A stretch of 64,000 nt of DNA from contig NC_017527.1 in NCBI RefSeq assembly GCF_000235565.1, forward strand, positions 806,001 to 870,000. The letters are read 5' to 3'. The position numbers were made by a program, and so were the translations under genes. The DNA comes from Methanothrix harundinacea 6Ac (GTDB taxonomy: Archaea > Halobacteriota > Methanosarcinia > Methanotrichales > Methanotrichaceae). Shown one piece after another: positions 1 through 10,416 of this stretch. The notes beneath the pieces were generated by a model. It was not told the origin of the DNA, did not search any database, and saw only the letters and a program-made list of their open reading frames with translations. The first letter of the stretch is position 1, and every line of letters begins with the position of its first letter.

Positions 1-979
1 TCCAGCCTACATCGGCGGTGCACCAGTAGATGTCATCCTCGTTCAGGTCGAAGACCCACTTGCAGGTGTAAGCGGGGCCAACGCAGTATCCGCCGTGGGC
101 GTGCTCGATCCCCTTGGGCTTTCCGGTGGTGCCGGAGGTGTAGAGGATGAAGAGCCTCTCCTCGGCGTCCATGACCTCGGTTGCGCAGTCGGCGGACTGC
201 TTGTCCACGAGCTCGTGGAACCAGACGTCTCTCCCTTCGGTCCATGGGACCTCCAGGCCAGTCCTCTTGAGGACTATGACGTTCTTGACGCTTGCTGCGT
301 CCTTGACGCCCTCGTCAGCCTGGGGCTTGAGGGGCATCGGCTTTCCACGCCTGTAGAAGCCGTCGGCGGTGAAGACGACCTTCGCCTCGCAGTCCTGGAC
401 CCTGTCGCCGAATCCCTTGGAGCTGAACCCGGAGAAGACGAGGCTGTGGATGGCGCCGATCTTGGCGCAGGCGAGCATCGCCATGACGGTCTCGGGGAGC
501 ATGGGCATGTAGATGGATATCCTGTCGCCCTTCTTTACGCCGAGGCTCTTGAGGCCGTTGGCCAGCTTGTTGACGGTCTCGTAGATCTCCTGGTAGGTGT
601 AGGCCCTCTCGGGCTGGTCGGTGGCCTCGGGGATGAAGTGGTATGCGACCCTCTTGCCCTTCCCCGCCTTGATGTGCCTCTCGACGGCGTTGTAGAACAT
701 GTTGATCTTGCCGCCGATGAACCACTTGAAGTAGGGCTTCTCAGAGTCGTCCATCACCTGGGTGTAGGGCTCGTACCAGTCGGCGTAGGTCTTGGCCATC
801 TCGTCCCAGAACTCGAGGTAGTGCTCGCCGCACCAGGCCCGCATCTCCTTCTCAGTCTTGAACCCCTTCTTCTTCGCCCACTGCCATGCGTTGCAGTTCT
901 CGGCCAAGGCCTTTGGCGGCTCGAAGATCCTAGTCTCTTCCATCAGAACCTTGGTCGTTCCAGTTTTTCCATCAGCCAC
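1..979 (-). CDS. acs: acetyl-CoA synthetase, copy 1 (3' part outside window)
   Basis: AMP-forming acetate:CoA ligase, the first step of acetate use in Methanothrix (acetate + ATP + CoA to acetyl-CoA + AMP + PPi). The frame is open from the left edge to a GTG start at 979, preceded by a strong AGGAGGT site, so about 326 N-terminal residues are present and the C-terminal half with the catalytic lysine is missing. The AMP-binding P-loop [11 protein letters not shown] is visible near its inner end. The protein closely matches the complete copy at 1658-3646, and stretches of more than 100 bases are nearly identical in DNA, for example about 840-975 against about 3510-3640. It is transcribed leftwards from a TATA box near 1200 and probably has a leader of about 190 bases. 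The family is certain; only the absent 3' part is unknown. Confidence 0.95.
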   Translation of the reverse strand, partial: MADGKTGTTKVLMEETRIFEPPKALAENCNAWQWAKKKGFKTEKEMRAWCGEHYLEFWDEMAKTYADWYEPYTQVMDDSEKPYFKWFIGGKINMFYNAVERHIKAGKGKRVAYHFIPEATDQPERAYTYQEIYETVNKLANGLKSLGVKKGDRISIYMPMLPETVMAMLACAKIGAIHSLVFSGFSSKGFGDRVQDCEAKVVFTADGFYRRGKPMPLKPQADEGVKDAASVKNVIVLKRTGLEVPWTEGRDVWFHELVDKQSADCATEVMDAEERLFILYTSGTTGKPKGIEHAHGGYCVGPAYTCKWVFDLNEDDIYWCTADVGW

Positions 980-1165
980 TTTTCTACCTCCTTTCACCTT
1001 TTAGCTTGAAGCGTCTCCGGAAAAGGCCCTTCCAAAAGACGAGATCGATCTGGAGAAGGATATGGGTTGGATGGAGCCGCGTCTCCCAGCTGGCATGCAG
1101 CTCAGGTTGGCGTCTCTCTTTTCGCGATCGACCGCCAGCAAACTCCATTTTATCCGGGGCATTTT

Positions 1166-1204
1166 CGGAAACACTGATGGGATCTCCCCCTTATCGTTTA
1201 TAAA
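1166..1204 (-). promoter_or_regulatory. acs copy 1 promoter and leader start
   Basis: On the minus strand TTTATAAA (1204-1197) is a good archaeal TATA box. About 25 bases downstream lies GTGTTTCCG (1174-1166), where transcription would begin. The same two elements with similar spacing occur before copy 2. This puts the start of transcription about 190 bases before the GTG codon, giving an unusually long leader. The promoter is read from sequence; the start site is inferred. Confidence 0.6.
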
Positions 1205-1619
1205 TGTGTCGAAAAATGTTCTTTTATAAGGAATTATAACGATATATGATTGTAAATTGTTAAGAATTATCGCAAATTTTAATTCTCAAAGTGGATTATC
1301 TCTTTTCATCAACTTGGAGGAGAAAAGATGGGGATGTAGTCCATCGGATTGATGGGAAAAAACGCACTTTTCCTCCTTCCGATCGGTCTGGACCTTTGAT
1401 CCCGAGCCATAACGAGCAAATCGAGATGCTTCAATCCATCAAGGCACCACCTCAGGATGGCCTCGAGGCGGTCCTCCCTTCATCAACTGGAGGGAGACCC
1501 TTTGGAGGAATGGGGATGGACCGCAGTGATAAAATGCCGACGTCTCTCCGGCCTCACGATGAAAAAAACATGATGACGAGGCTCATATCGATCTCGTCCC
1601 AGCCGTCAGCCCCGGGGAC

Positions 1620-1638
1620 TTAAAAAAATAAAAAAGGT
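1620..1638 (-). terminator. oligo-T terminator after acs copy 2
   Basis: Read on the minus strand, two T runs (six and seven T) start about 20 bases after the TGA of copy 2. Archaeal RNA polymerase terminates at such T tracts. Confidence 0.6.
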
Positions 1639-1657
1639 AGAAGGTGGCCTCCCGCCT

Positions 1658-3646
1658 TCAGATGAGGGGGATGCCGTCCACAGCCTCGGGGTTGGCGAGG
1701 GCGGAGGTGTCTCCGGTGGGGTTTCCGAGGGCCTTGGCCTTGACCACCCGGCGCATGATCTTGCCGGACCTGGTCTTGGGCAGGTCGTCGACGAAGTAGA
1801 CGCCGGCGGGTATGGCCAGGGGTCCCATGGTCGTCCTGACGTGGGTCTTCAGCTCCTTGGCGAGATCGTCGGAGGGCTTGACGTCCTTCTTCAGGATGAC
1901 GAAGGCGATGATCGCCTCGCCCTTGATCTCATCGGGCTTGCCGATGACTGCAGCCTCAGAGACGTCCTTGTGGGCTACGAGGGATGACTCGACCTCGGCG
2001 TTGGCGATCCTGTGGCCAGCGACGCTGAGGACGTCGTCGATCCTTCCCTGGACGAACCAGTATCCGTCCTTGTCCCTGGTGGCCTTGTCTCCGGCGAGGT
2101 AGGTGCCGGGCTTGACCTTCCAGTACATGTCCCAGTACTCTTTCTTGTACCGGACTTCGTCCTTGTAGAAGGCCCTGAGCATCGACGGCCAGGGGGTGGG
2201 GTTGACTATGTTCCCGCCCTCTCCCAGGGGGACCTCGTTTCCTTCCTCATCGTAGATGGTGGTGTTGAAGCCGGGCAGGGGGTACGCCACGGAGCCGGGC
2301 TTGCAGGGGGTCATGGGCAGCGGGGATATGACGAAGCAGCCCGTCTCCGTCTGCCACCAGGTGTCCATGATGGGGGCCTTGTCGTAGGCGAAGTTCTTCC
2401 GGTACCAGATGTACGCCTCGGGGTTGAGGGGCTCGCCGACGGACCCCAGCAGCCTTATGCTGGAGAGGTCGTACTTGGCGGGCCATTCCTCGCCCTGCTT
2501 CATCAGCATCCGCACCGCGGTGGGGGCGGTGTAGAAGACGGTGACCTTCTGCTCCTGGATGATCTTGTACCAGCGGCCGAAGTCGGGGAAGTCGGGAGAG
2601 CCCTCGTACATTATGGTGGTCGCGCCGAGACAGAGGGGTCCATAGGCGACATAGGAGTGGCCTGTGATCCAGCCTACGTCGGCGGTACACCACCAGACGT
2701 CGTTCTCCTTCAGGTCGAAGACCCAGTGGAGGGTCTGGGCTGGGGTGACGCAGTATCCGCCGTGGGCGTGCTCGATCCCCTTGGGCTTGCCGGTGGTCCC
2801 GGAGGTGTAGAGGATAAAGAGCCTGTCCTCGGCGTCCAGCTCCTCGGTCTTACACTCGGCAGACTGGCCCTTGATCAGCTCGTGGAACCAGACATCTTTG
2901 GCGTCGTTCCATGGGACCTCGATCCCCGTCCTCTTGAGGACGATGACGTTCTTGACGCTCTGAATCCCCTTGGTCGCCTCGTCGGCCTGGGGCTTGAGGG
3001 GCATCGGCTTTCCGCGCCTGTAGAAGCCATCGGAGGTGAAGACGACCTTCGCCTGGCAGTCGTCGACCCTGTCGCCGAATCCCTTGGAGCTGAACCCGGA
3101 GAAGACGAGGCTGTGGATGGCGCCGATCTTGGCGCAGGCGAGCATCGCCATGACGGTCTCGGGGAGCATGGGCATGTAGATGGAGACCCTGTCGCCCTTG
3201 ACTACGCCGAGGCTCTTGAGGCCGTTGGCCAGCTTGTTGACGGTCTCGTAGATCTCCTGGTAGGTGTAGTCCTTCTCGGCTTGGTCGGTCGGCTCGGGGA
3301 TGAAGTGGTATGCTACCTTTGCGCCCTTTCCTGCCTTGATGTGCCTCTCTATGGCGTTGTAGAAGACGTTGACCTTGCCGCCAGTAAACCACTTGAAGTA
3401 CGGCATCCCGGAGTCGTCCATCACCTTGGTGTAGGGCTTGTACCAGTCGGCGTAGGTCTTGGCCATCTCGTCCCAGAACTCGAGGTAATGCTCGCCGCAC
3501 CAGGCCCGCATCTCCTTCTCAGTCTTGAACCCCTTCTTCTTCGCCCACTGCCAGGCGTTGCAGTTCTCGGCCAAGGCCTTTGGCGGCTCGAAGATCCTCG
3601 TCTCTTCCATCAGAACCTTGGTCGTTCCAGTTTTTCCTTCAGCCAA
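1658..3646 (-). CDS. acs: acetyl-CoA synthetase, copy 2 (complete)
   Basis: Complete 662-residue AMP-forming acetyl-CoA synthetase, normal length for the family. Visible landmarks are the P-loop [11 protein letters not shown] (about residue 280), the WWQTETG core motif (about 425-430), the hinge region around [14 protein letters not shown], and [12 protein letters not shown] near residue 622, whose SGK lysine is the catalytic residue that is acetylated in regulated homologues. The start is TTG at 3646, six bases after GGAGGA; the equivalent codon is GTG in copy 1 and TTG in copy 3. It has its own TATA box about 200 bases upstream and a T-rich terminator, so it is probably a separate transcript despite the tandem arrangement. 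It supplies acetyl-CoA to the CODH/ACS complex encoded at 41.4-46.5 kb. Confidence 0.97.
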   Translation of the reverse strand: MAEGKTGTTKVLMEETRIFEPPKALAENCNAWQWAKKKGFKTEKEMRAWCGEHYLEFWDEMAKTYADWYKPYTKVMDDSGMPYFKWFTGGKVNVFYNAIERHIKAGKGAKVAYHFIPEPTDQAEKDYTYQEIYETVNKLANGLKSLGVVKGDRVSIYMPMLPETVMAMLACAKIGAIHSLVFSGFSSKGFGDRVDDCQAKVVFTSDGFYRRGKPMPLKPQADEATKGIQSVKNVIVLKRTGIEVPWNDAKDVWFHELIKGQSAECKTEELDAEDRLFILYTSGTTGKPKGIEHAHGGYCVTPAQTLHWVFDLKENDVWWCTADVGWITGHSYVAYGPLCLGATTIMYEGSPDFPDFGRWYKIIQEQKVTVFYTAPTAVRMLMKQGEEWPAKYDLSSIRLLGSVGEPLNPEAYIWYRKNFAYDKAPIMDTWWQTETGCFVISPLPMTPCKPGSVAYPLPGFNTTIYDEEGNEVPLGEGGNIVNPTPWPSMLRAFYKDEVRYKKEYWDMYWKVKPGTYLAGDKATRDKDGYWFVQGRIDDVLSVAGHRIANAEVESSLVAHKDVSEAAVIGKPDEIKGEAIIAFVILKKDVKPSDDLAKELKTHVRTTMGPLAIPAGVYFVDDLPKTRSGKIMRRVVKAKALGNPTGDTSALANPEAVDGIPLI

Positions 3647-3811
3647 TTAAAATCCTCCTTTTAGCCCTCAAATTGAGATGTTCCCGCTCCTCCGAACTCT
3701 TTTGGGGATCAATCTGACGATGGGTTTCCATTTGGATTCCATCTCTCTGGATAAATGAGCACATATAGCCCACCATCGTCGGCATATCTCCGTTCCATTT
3801 TGGAGTAGCTC

Positions 3812-3851
3812 CGGAAACACCTGGGTACACTGTACTTCCTTTGTTTATAAA
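3812..3851 (-). promoter_or_regulatory. acs copy 2 promoter and leader start
   Basis: The minus strand shows TTTATAAA (3851-3844) and, about 25 bases downstream, GTGTTTCCG (3820-3812), matching copy 1. A further TCCATTTT-type element follows in both leaders (1144-1151 and 3794-3801). The inferred transcript starts about 172 bases before the TTG codon. Confidence 0.6.
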
Positions 3852-4361
3852 TCTATCGAGAACGAATATTATAATGATTTATCGTGATGTATTCTGCACA
3901 ATTATTAAGAATATCCAAATAATCTAATTCTAAATGTTGATTTGCGAGTTTCGAATACAAAGCCTCCAATGGGGAGGTTCAAAATCTGCTATAATTGAGG
4001 ACCAGATCGGCTCAAACCCGGTGGACCCGTCGCCTTATTGGTATAAATAAGATCCGATGGTATCTTCATAAAAATAAATATAAAAAATATGTATTTAATT
4101 TTTTCAGCCCCGAGCTGGATGCTGAGAAGCTCCCTGCAACCCCTGAGGGTGGCGAGAAGAACCTGTTATTAATTTCCATAGTTTTTGATTTATTAAAAAC
4201 ATTTCCTCACAATAATGATGTTAAATCCCACGAAGATCCCAAGGGTTGAAATGATAATTACAGATTTCTCCCTGTATCTGGGGATTATCTGCTTTGTCAA
4301 TCTCTGAAGGTGTTGGGCCGAAGCGGATCCTCTATCTAGGGGGAAAAGCGCCCACACCAAA

Positions 4362-4394
4362 AAAGATACAAATATAAATATAAAAAATATTAGT
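4362..4394 (-). terminator. T-rich terminator after acs copy 3
   Basis: On the minus strand several runs of five or six T directly follow the stop codon of copy 3, a typical archaeal terminator. Confidence 0.55.
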
Positions 4395-4404
4395 GGCCGC
4401 CCAT

Positions 4405-6399
4405 CTAAACGATGAGCGGGATGTGCTCGACAGCCTCAGGGTTCATGAGGGTCGATATGTCTCCGACGGGGTTTCCGAGGGACTTCGCCTTGATCACACG
4501 GCGCATGATCTTGCCCGACCTCGTCTTGGGGAGGTCGTTGACGAAGTGGACCTCAGAGGGCGCTGCCACTGGGCCGAGGGTCTTCCTGACGAAGTTGATG
4601 GCATCCTTGGCCAGCTCTGGTGTCGGATCATTGCCAACCCTCAGGATGACGAAGGCTACGATCGACTCTCCCTTCACCGCATCGGGCTTGCCGACGACGG
4701 CAGCCTCAGCGATCTTGGGGTGAGCGACAAGAGCTGACTCAACCTCGGCGTTGGCGATCCTGTGGCCCGCAACGCTGAGGACATCGTCGATACGACCCTG
4801 GATCCAGAAGTACCCGTCTTTGTCTCGGGTTGCCTTGTCGCCGGCGAGATAGGTTCCGCGCTTAGGAGTGTCCCAGTAGAACTGCCAGTACTCCTTCATG
4901 AACCTCTCTTTGTCGCCCCAGAAGGCCCTGAGCATCGACGGCCAGGGTGTCTGGCTCACGATGTTGCCGCCCTCGCCGAGGGGGACCTCGTTCCCTTCCT
5001 CGTCGTAGACTGAGATGTTGAATCCTGGCAAGGGGAAGGTGCACGATCCGGGCTTCAGAGGCGTGATCGGCAGCGGCGAGTTGAGGAAGGTCCCCGTCTC
5101 CGTCTGCCACCAGGTATCCATGATCTGGAGCTTGCCTGCGCCGATGTGCTCACGGTACCACATCCATGCCTCGGGGTTGATCGGCTCGCCGACGGACCCC
5201 AGGAGCCGCAGGCTCGATAGGTCGTACTTGTCGGGCCACTCAGCGCCCTGCTTCATGAACATCCTTATCGCCGTGGGGGCGGTGTAGAGGACTGATACCT
5301 TGTTCTCCTGGATGATCTTCCACCATCTCCCGAAGTCCGGGTAGTCTGGAGCGCCCTCGTACATGACTCCCGTCATACCGAGGACTAGCGGACCGTAGAC
5401 GATGTAAGAGTGGCCGGTGACCCATCCGATATCCGCGGTACACCACCAGACGTCGCTCTCCTTCAGGTCGAAGACCCAGTGGAGGGTCTGGGCCGGTCCG
5501 ACGGCGTTTCCGCCCTGGGCGTGCTCGATCCCCTTCGGCTTTCCGGTGGTGCCGGAGGTATAGAGGATGTAGAGCCTGTGCTCCGGGTCGAGCTTCTCCG
5601 GTTCGCACTCTTCAGACTTGCCAGCGACGAGGTCATGCCACCAGACGTCTCTTCCGTCCTTCCATGGGACCTCGATGCCCGTCCTCTTATAGACGATCAC
5701 GTGCTCTACGGATGGGGCACCCGCAAGGGCTTCGTCGACATTCGGCTTCAGAGGCACCGGCTTTCCGCGCCTGTACAGGCCGTCTGTGGTGATGATGGCC
5801 CTGGAACCGCAGTCGGCTGCTCTGTCCGAGAGGCCCTTAGAGCTGAAGCCTGAGAAGACGACGCTGTGGATGACGCCGAGCTTGGCGCAGGCGAGCACAG
5901 TGATGGGTAGCTGGGGTATCATCGGCATGTAGACGCTGACCCTGTCCCCCTTCTTTAGGCCGAGGCTTTTGAGGCCGTTTGCCAGCTTGTTGACCTCTTT
6001 ATATAGGTCGCCATAGGTGATCTTCTGGGTGGGCTGGTCCGTCGGCTCCGGGACCCATATGTAGGCGACCTTGTCCTTCTTGGCCCCCTTTGCATGCCTG
6101 TCGACGGCGTTGTATGTGATGTTGACTTCGCCGCCGGTGAACCACTTGAAGTAGGGCATCCCCGAGTCGTCCAACACCTTGGTATAGGGTTTGAACCAGT
6201 CGATATACTCCTTTGCCATCTCGTCCCAGAACTCGATGTAGTTCTTGGAACACCACTCCCGCAGCTCCTTCTCGGTCTTGAACCCCTTCTTCTTCATGTA
6301 CTTCATCACGTTGGAGTTCTCGACGAGCTCCTTTGGCGGCTCAAAAATTCTCGTCTCTTCCTGGAATACCTTCGTCTTTCCGGTTTTTGCTTCAGCCAA
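4405..6399 (-). CDS. acs: acetyl-CoA synthetase, copy 3
   Basis: Third complete AMP-forming acetyl-CoA synthetase, about 664 residues, more diverged from copies 1 and 2 than they are from each other (for example [20 protein letters not shown] against [20 protein letters not shown] near residue 35). The P-loop [18 protein letters not shown] and the catalytic-lysine segment [12 protein letters not shown] are all intact, so it should be active. Two in-frame TTG codons are possible starts, 6405 and 6399. GGAGGG lies immediately before the first but seven bases before the second, and the second aligns with the starts of the other copies, so 6399 is preferred. Multiple Acs copies are known in Methanothrix; differences in affinity or expression are possible but cannot be read here. 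Confidence 0.95.
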   Translation of the reverse strand: MAEAKTGKTKVFQEETRIFEPPKELVENSNVMKYMKKKGFKTEKELREWCSKNYIEFWDEMAKEYIDWFKPYTKVLDDSGMPYFKWFTGGEVNITYNAVDRHAKGAKKDKVAYIWVPEPTDQPTQKITYGDLYKEVNKLANGLKSLGLKKGDRVSVYMPMIPQLPITVLACAKLGVIHSVVFSGFSSKGLSDRAADCGSRAIITTDGLYRRGKPVPLKPNVDEALAGAPSVEHVIVYKRTGIEVPWKDGRDVWWHDLVAGKSEECEPEKLDPEHRLYILYTSGTTGKPKGIEHAQGGNAVGPAQTLHWVFDLKESDVWWCTADIGWVTGHSYIVYGPLVLGMTGVMYEGAPDYPDFGRWWKIIQENKVSVLYTAPTAIRMFMKQGAEWPDKYDLSSLRLLGSVGEPINPEAWMWYREHIGAGKLQIMDTWWQTETGTFLNSPLPITPLKPGSCTFPLPGFNISVYDEEGNEVPLGEGGNIVSQTPWPSMLRAFWGDKERFMKEYWQFYWDTPKRGTYLAGDKATRDKDGYFWIQGRIDDVLSVAGHRIANAEVESALVAHPKIAEAAVVGKPDAVKGESIVAFVILRVGNDPTPELAKDAINFVRKTLGPVAAPSEVHFVNDLPKTRSGKIMRRVIKAKSLGNPVGDISTLMNPEAVEHIPLIV

Positions 6400-6683
6400 T
6401 TTCAACCCTCCTTAATCAAAGATCGAATATTTTGCACTCTTCTCTCCCCAGATCCCCGGGCAGATACCAGCTCCAATACGGAGATTTCAAACCAGAATCT
6501 GCCACGCATTCTCTCCGTTTGTCTATAGAGAACGCTCGACTGGACCATGTCGATTAGTAATCTTCATGATTAATAAGGTTAGTGGCCTTTTAATCATTAT
6601 AGATTCCAAAATATGGAATATCGGCCGGGTATAAATCCTGAAAATCAAAAACAGCTGAATCGACGGCTCCTAATGGTATTAGG

Positions 6684-7976
6684 CTATTCGCGAATTATCG
6701 CCTCACCTTTCAGGTAGAAGGGGGTGGTCCTCACGATCTTGAATCGATGGACGCTTCCAAGAGGGAGGGGCTCGTTGACCACAATCTTCCTGTAGTTGGC
6801 TGACCTCGCCATCACCGTCCCCCCTCTTCCCATCTCCGTCACCTGCGCGATGATCTCCTCCCCGAGGTAGCGGCCGTTTCTTCGCCCTGCTATCTCCTTC
6901 CAGAGGCGGGTCATCCTCCTCGAGCGGTCCTTCTTGAGCCGGGACGGCATATCCTTCAGCCTGCTCGCCTCCGTCCCGGGGCGGGAGGAGTACATGGTGA
7001 CGTTGACCTTGTCAGGCTCTGCCTTTTTGATCAGCTCCTCGGTGGCGGCAAAGTCCTCCTCCCTCTCGCCGGGGTGGCCGGCGATGACGTCGGTGTAGAG
7101 AGTGAGGCCGGGGAAGGCCGCCCTGAGCCGCGCCGCCATAGAGAGGAAATCCTGGGGGGTGTAGCCCCTCCTCATCGATCGGAGGACCTCCGCCGATCCG
7201 GACTGGACCGGCAGGTGGAGGAACTTGTAGACCTTGGGGTCGTCGTAGGAGCGGATCAGCTCCTCCAAGATCGGCTTCACCTGTCCCGGGTTCATCATTC
7301 CTACCCTGATCCGAAAGTCGCCCTCGATCTCGGCGACGGCGTCGATCAGCTCCGGGAGGGAGGAACCCAGGTCCAGGCCGTAGGCAGCGGCGTCCTGGGA
7401 GGCGAGCTGGACCTCCACCGCCCCCTCTTTCAGCCGGCGACGGACCTCCTCGGCCACCTCCTGGACGGTCCTGCTCCGGAGGGGGCCCCGCGCCCTCCGG
7501 ACGATGCAGTAGCTGCAACTTCCGAGGCACCCCTCCGATATGTTGACGACGGCGCAGAGGTCCCTCGTCATCCGTCCGGATCCCGCAAGCTCCGGCTCTG
7601 GGGGGAAGGCCTCGCCGATCCTCCGCCCCGAGGGGGCGGAGAGGATCCCCAGCACCTCGCGGCACCTCAGGTCCCGGACCGCCTCGGGGATCGCCGATGG
7701 GAGGCAGCCGGCGACGATGAGCCTCTCCCCCTGGAGCTCTGAGAGCCTCCTCCGAATATCCCTCTCCGTCCTTTCGGTGACGGCGCAGGTGTTGACGATC
7801 ACCAGGTCCGCCTCCTCCTGAGACGATCGTCGGTGGCCCGCCTCCACCAGGGCAGAGGCGAAGGCCTCCGAGTTCCCCCGGTTTGCGGCACAGCCGTAGG
7901 TCTCGATATAAAATCTCATCCGGGATCTGTCCATGGAACCCGGGGCCGGGGCGGCATGGGGCGGCTTCTCATCCAT
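6684..7976 (-). CDS. MiaB-type tRNA methylthiotransferase, archaeal e-MtaB class
   Basis: Radical-SAM methylthiotransferase, probably converting t6A to ms2t6A at position 37 of tRNA. An N-terminal UPF0004 domain carries three cluster-binding cysteines (in YGCAANRG, NTCAVTERT and AGCLPS). The radical-SAM domain has CLGSCSYC (CxxxCxxC), and a TRAM RNA-binding domain lies at the C-terminus. The open frame extends to 8000, inside the upstream permease gene. I prefer the ATG at 7976, one base after that gene's stop, because it gives a normal coupled junction; the core family sequence begins a few residues later at MRFYIETYGC. The tRNA target is inferred from the archaeal/eukaryotic CDKAL1-like branch. 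Confidence 0.9.
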   Translation of the reverse strand: MDEKPPHAAPAPGSMDRSRMRFYIETYGCAANRGNSEAFASALVEAGHRRSSQEEADLVIVNTCAVTERTERDIRRRLSELQGERLIVAGCLPSAIPEAVRDLRCREVLGILSAPSGRRIGEAFPPEPELAGSGRMTRDLCAVVNISEGCLGSCSYCIVRRARGPLRSRTVQEVAEEVRRRLKEGAVEVQLASQDAAAYGLDLGSSLPELIDAVAEIEGDFRIRVGMMNPGQVKPILEELIRSYDDPKVYKFLHLPVQSGSAEVLRSMRRGYTPQDFLSMAARLRAAFPGLTLYTDVIAGHPGEREEDFAATEELIKKAEPDKVNVTMYSSRPGTEASRLKDMPSRLKKDRSRRMTRLWKEIAGRRNGRYLGEEIIAQVTEMGRGGTVMARSANYRKIVVNEPLPLGSVHRFKIVRTTPFYLKGEAIIRE

Positions 7977-7977
7977 C

Positions 7978-9153
7978 TCATCTCCCGGAGCCTTGGCCAC
8001 CCTCCGGAGGCAGGGCGGACTCCGATCCGCCAGCCTCCTCCTCGACCTCCGGTGGATCGGTCCCCTCCGTCGGCGTCCCGTCTCCAGAGGATGCCGCCAT
8101 CTTCTCCTCCTTGTGGACCTGATATACCCCGACGACGACCCCCATCAGGGCGGGGGCGAGGAAGAACCCTCCAAGCCCCGCCACCAGAACTCCCCCGACG
8201 AAGGCGAGGACGACGAGGAGCGGATGGATCGTCGACTTGACGGAGACGATGTAAGGCCTGATGATGAGGTCGGAGGGGATGTAGATCATCGCCGAGGAGA
8301 CGACGAAGAAGAGGATCCCATCGAAGGGGCTCAATTCGATGTACATCCAGGCTGATATCGGTATGATGACGAGCCAGGAGGAGAGGATGGGGATCACCCC
8401 CGATATGAAGACCAGGGCAGCCAGGGCGAAGGGGTTCGGTATCCCGAAGGCGTAGAAGACCAACACCGAGAGGATTCCGCTGAGGATCGAGGTGTAGATG
8501 GCGCCGATGAATATCCCGGAGAGGATGCTGTCTATCCTCGCTTCATACTTCTTGTATATCGCCAGGTGCTCTGTGGGGAGGATGGTGGATATCCCCGTGG
8601 CGAGCTTCCCTCCATCCATCAGGAGGAAGTAGCAGACGTAGATCGAGGCGATGAGGTTTAACCCTATCAGAATTATCGACATGCCGTATGAGAAGACCGG
8701 GAAGCTCGATAGGATCCTTGCCAGAAGCTCTATCATAGTCTTTAGGCTTCCCGTCAGATCGTCATAGATGGCTGGGGGTATCTCGTAGATCGCCGGTAGT
8801 ATGTCGTACCCGGCCAGAGGGGTCTCAAGCTCGGCCAAAAAGGACCCCGCCCTCTTGACGATCTCGGCCTGGTTCTCCACAACCCAGTTCAGCTGGGATA
8901 CCACCTCCACCCCTCCTAAGCCGAGGATGAGGGCTATGGGAAGGACTATCGCGGTGGTGGCGACGGCCGAGCCGAGCCGCTCGCGTCTGCCGAACCTCTC
9001 TTTGATCGGCCTTCCGACGTAGGCGAAGACGACCCCCAGGATGATCCCGTCCATCAGGGGGAATAGAAAGTAGGTTATCAGTAGCAGCAGGAACAGGACC
9101 GGGATTAGGATCCAGGCGTTCTTGGTGATTTGTGATCTGAGGTCTCTCTCCAA
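7978..9153 (-). CDS. AI-2E family transporter (UPF0118 permease)
   Basis: A 391-residue membrane protein of the AI-2E/PerM family. Two hydrophobic helices open the protein (about residues 14-45), then comes a second hydrophobic pair after a charged RPIKERFGRRER segment, a long extracytoplasmic-like middle with few hydrophobic runs, and a C-terminal group of four or more helices. The last 35 residues are hydrophilic and rich in Glu, Gly and Pro. Members export or exchange small solutes, including autoinducer-2 in bacteria and Na+/H+ in some; the substrate here is unknown. The start is TTG at 9153 after GGGGAG. The stop lies one base before the downstream methylthiotransferase start, so the two are likely cotranscribed, though a functional link is not evident. 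Confidence 0.88.
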   Translation of the reverse strand: MERDLRSQITKNAWILIPVLFLLLLITYFLFPLMDGIILGVVFAYVGRPIKERFGRRERLGSAVATTAIVLPIALILGLGGVEVVSQLNWVVENQAEIVKRAGSFLAELETPLAGYDILPAIYEIPPAIYDDLTGSLKTMIELLARILSSFPVFSYGMSIILIGLNLIASIYVCYFLLMDGGKLATGISTILPTEHLAIYKKYEARIDSILSGIFIGAIYTSILSGILSVLVFYAFGIPNPFALAALVFISGVIPILSSWLVIIPISAWMYIELSPFDGILFFVVSSAMIYIPSDLIIRPYIVSVKSTIHPLLVVLAFVGGVLVAGLGGFFLAPALMGVVVGVYQVHKEEKMAASSGDGTPTEGTDPPEVEEEAGGSESALPPEGGQGSGR

Positions 9154-9359
9154 CAGATTCTCCCCACTTCAGATCTCGTAAGCATATCGATAAATAGCTT
9201 TGCCGAGGGGTTGGAAGGAAGATCCTCCAAACCCCCTCCCCCCCATCAGGGTGCAGATTATGAAGCTCTATCTCATTTTGGCAGGACGAATCCGATAAAG
9301 CCGGCCAAATTCCATAACCTGGGTCTGTCTTATCTAGACAGGTTATTTTGGTGGATCGA

Positions 9360-10400
9360 TCACCGCTTGGGAAGCTCCACCGTCGATAGGACCCTATCCG
9401 CTCCCTCGACGATCTCCTGCTGGGTGACGCCCCGGAGGCTTGCCGCGAGGACGGCTCCGCCGGCCCCGACCCCCTCCTTGGCGCTCCCCCGGGCGTAGCA
9501 GCTGAGGGGCGGCATCTTCGACCTATCCAGGCCCGGGTCCGCCATGTACCAGCTCCTCCCGAGGGTCTCCACCGTCTCGACGAAGCTCGCGTTCCGATCC
9601 TCTACGATGTACCTGGTGGTGGCGATGGAGATGTCGCCTTCCAGGCCAAAAGCATCGGCGGCGCATAGGACGGCGGCCATCTGGGTTCCTCCCGCCAGGA
9701 CCACCTTCGACCCCCCCATCCCCCTCAAGAGCCCCAGGACGGCGGGGATCATGGGGTCGCCGACCTCTTTCAGCGCCCTCAAGGGGTCGGACCTCATCGA
9801 TCCGAAGGAGGCGCCGCAGCGGTCCAGGGCGGCGTCGACGATCTCCTGCTTCTTGGCCAGGGGGTGGTCGAGAAGGCTGCTGGAGACCCTGCCCGGATAC
9901 CCCAGGGCCTGCATCACCGCCATGGCGGTCGTCGTTCCGCCGGCGATCGACTCGCCGATGAAGATGCAGTCGGAGAGGCTGGCGAGCTTCTTTCCGAGAA
10001 GGGCGGACCGGTCCATGATCTCGGCGGCGTCGGGGACCGCCGGAGCGAACCGGATGTCGCTTCCGGGAGAGCCGTTCATGTCGACGTAGGGGACGGCGGG
10101 CTTTCTCCGCAGGCCGCTGGTCACAAAGAGGGAGGGGATCCCCGAGAGGCTGAGGGCTGCCTTCGTCACCACCGCCGGGGTCGTCGCCCCCTCCGGGGAC
10201 TCGGGGATCGCGGGGATCGTCACGATCTTGTGGAGCTCGACAAGCTCCGCGTCGGCGCTGGGGGTGTAGTCGGTGAGGTCGGGGGAGGCGCCGGCGGCGC
10301 TCACTCCGGGGATTTTGCCGGTGTCGGTGTTGGAGAGGACGCAGAGGAAGAGGGGCCTCTCTGGCCGGTAATCAAAGTGAGGGTGGATCCAGTCTCGCAT
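9360..10400 (-). CDS. cobT: CobT-like nicotinate-nucleotide phosphoribosyltransferase, archaeal UPF0284 type
   Basis: The archaeal form of the enzyme that activates the lower-ligand base for corrinoid (B12-type) assembly, needed for the methyl-transferring corrinoid proteins of methanogenesis. Family landmarks are VSAAGASPDLTDYTP near the N-terminus, a glycine-rich segment IGESIAGGTTTAMAVMQALG (about 155), VVLAGGTQMAAVLCA (about 232) and a C-terminal KEGVGAGGA. The frame extends upstream to 10436, but a TATA box (minus strand TTTTTATATCC, about 10430-10420) overlaps that extension. The ATG at 10400 lies about 25 bases downstream, so a leaderless transcript is likely and gives 346 residues. 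A perfect palindrome sits just before the TATA box, suggesting a dedicated repressor. It is separated from moeA. Confidence 0.88.
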   Translation of the reverse strand: MRDWIHPHFDYRPERPLFLCVLSNTDTGKIPGVSAAGASPDLTDYTPSADAELVELHKIVTIPAIPESPEGATTPAVVTKAALSLSGIPSLFVTSGLRRKPAVPYVDMNGSPGSDIRFAPAVPDAAEIMDRSALLGKKLASLSDCIFIGESIAGGTTTAMAVMQALGYPGRVSSSLLDHPLAKKQEIVDAALDRCGASFGSMRSDPLRALKEVGDPMIPAVLGLLRGMGGSKVVLAGGTQMAAVLCAADAFGLEGDISIATTRYIVEDRNASFVETVETLGRSWYMADPGLDRSKMPPLSCYARGSAKEGVGAGGAVLAASLRGVTQQEIVEGADRVLSTVELPKR

Positions 10401-10416
10401 GATCAATATGGTGTCG

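Larger units (their letters stand above)
980..1657. other. intergenic region between acs copies 1 and 2
   Basis: It holds the terminator of copy 2 (about 1620-1638), the leader of copy 1 (980 to about 1173) and its promoter (about 1197-1204). An AT-rich block follows at 1205-1290. A 110-codon plus-strand frame (1291-1623) has no ribosome site, no recognisable motif and atypical composition, so I do not call it a gene. Confidence 0.6.
3647..4404. other. intergenic region between acs copies 2 and 3
   Basis: It contains the roughly 170-base leader and promoter of copy 2, then an AT-rich stretch (3850-4260) and the copy 3 terminator. An 84-codon plus-strand frame at 3995-4249 has no ribosome site or family resemblance and runs through AT-rich sequence; I leave it uncalled. 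Confidence 0.5.

Noticed and set aside
95-1009. A 304-codon plus-strand open frame
   Set aside because: It is antisense to acs copy 1; the minus strand carries the recognisable enzyme, and high GC at third positions leaves antisense frames open.
1291-1623. A 110-codon frame between acs copies
   Set aside because: No ribosome site, no motif, and it runs into the terminator of copy 2.
2012-3664. A 550-codon plus-strand open frame
   Set aside because: It is antisense to the complete acs copy 2 and has no family features of its own.
3995-4249. An 84-codon frame in the AT-rich acs spacer
   Set aside because: Composition changes halfway through and no start signal is visible. A riboswitch-like GC patch inside it (about 4105-4160) could not be matched to a known class.
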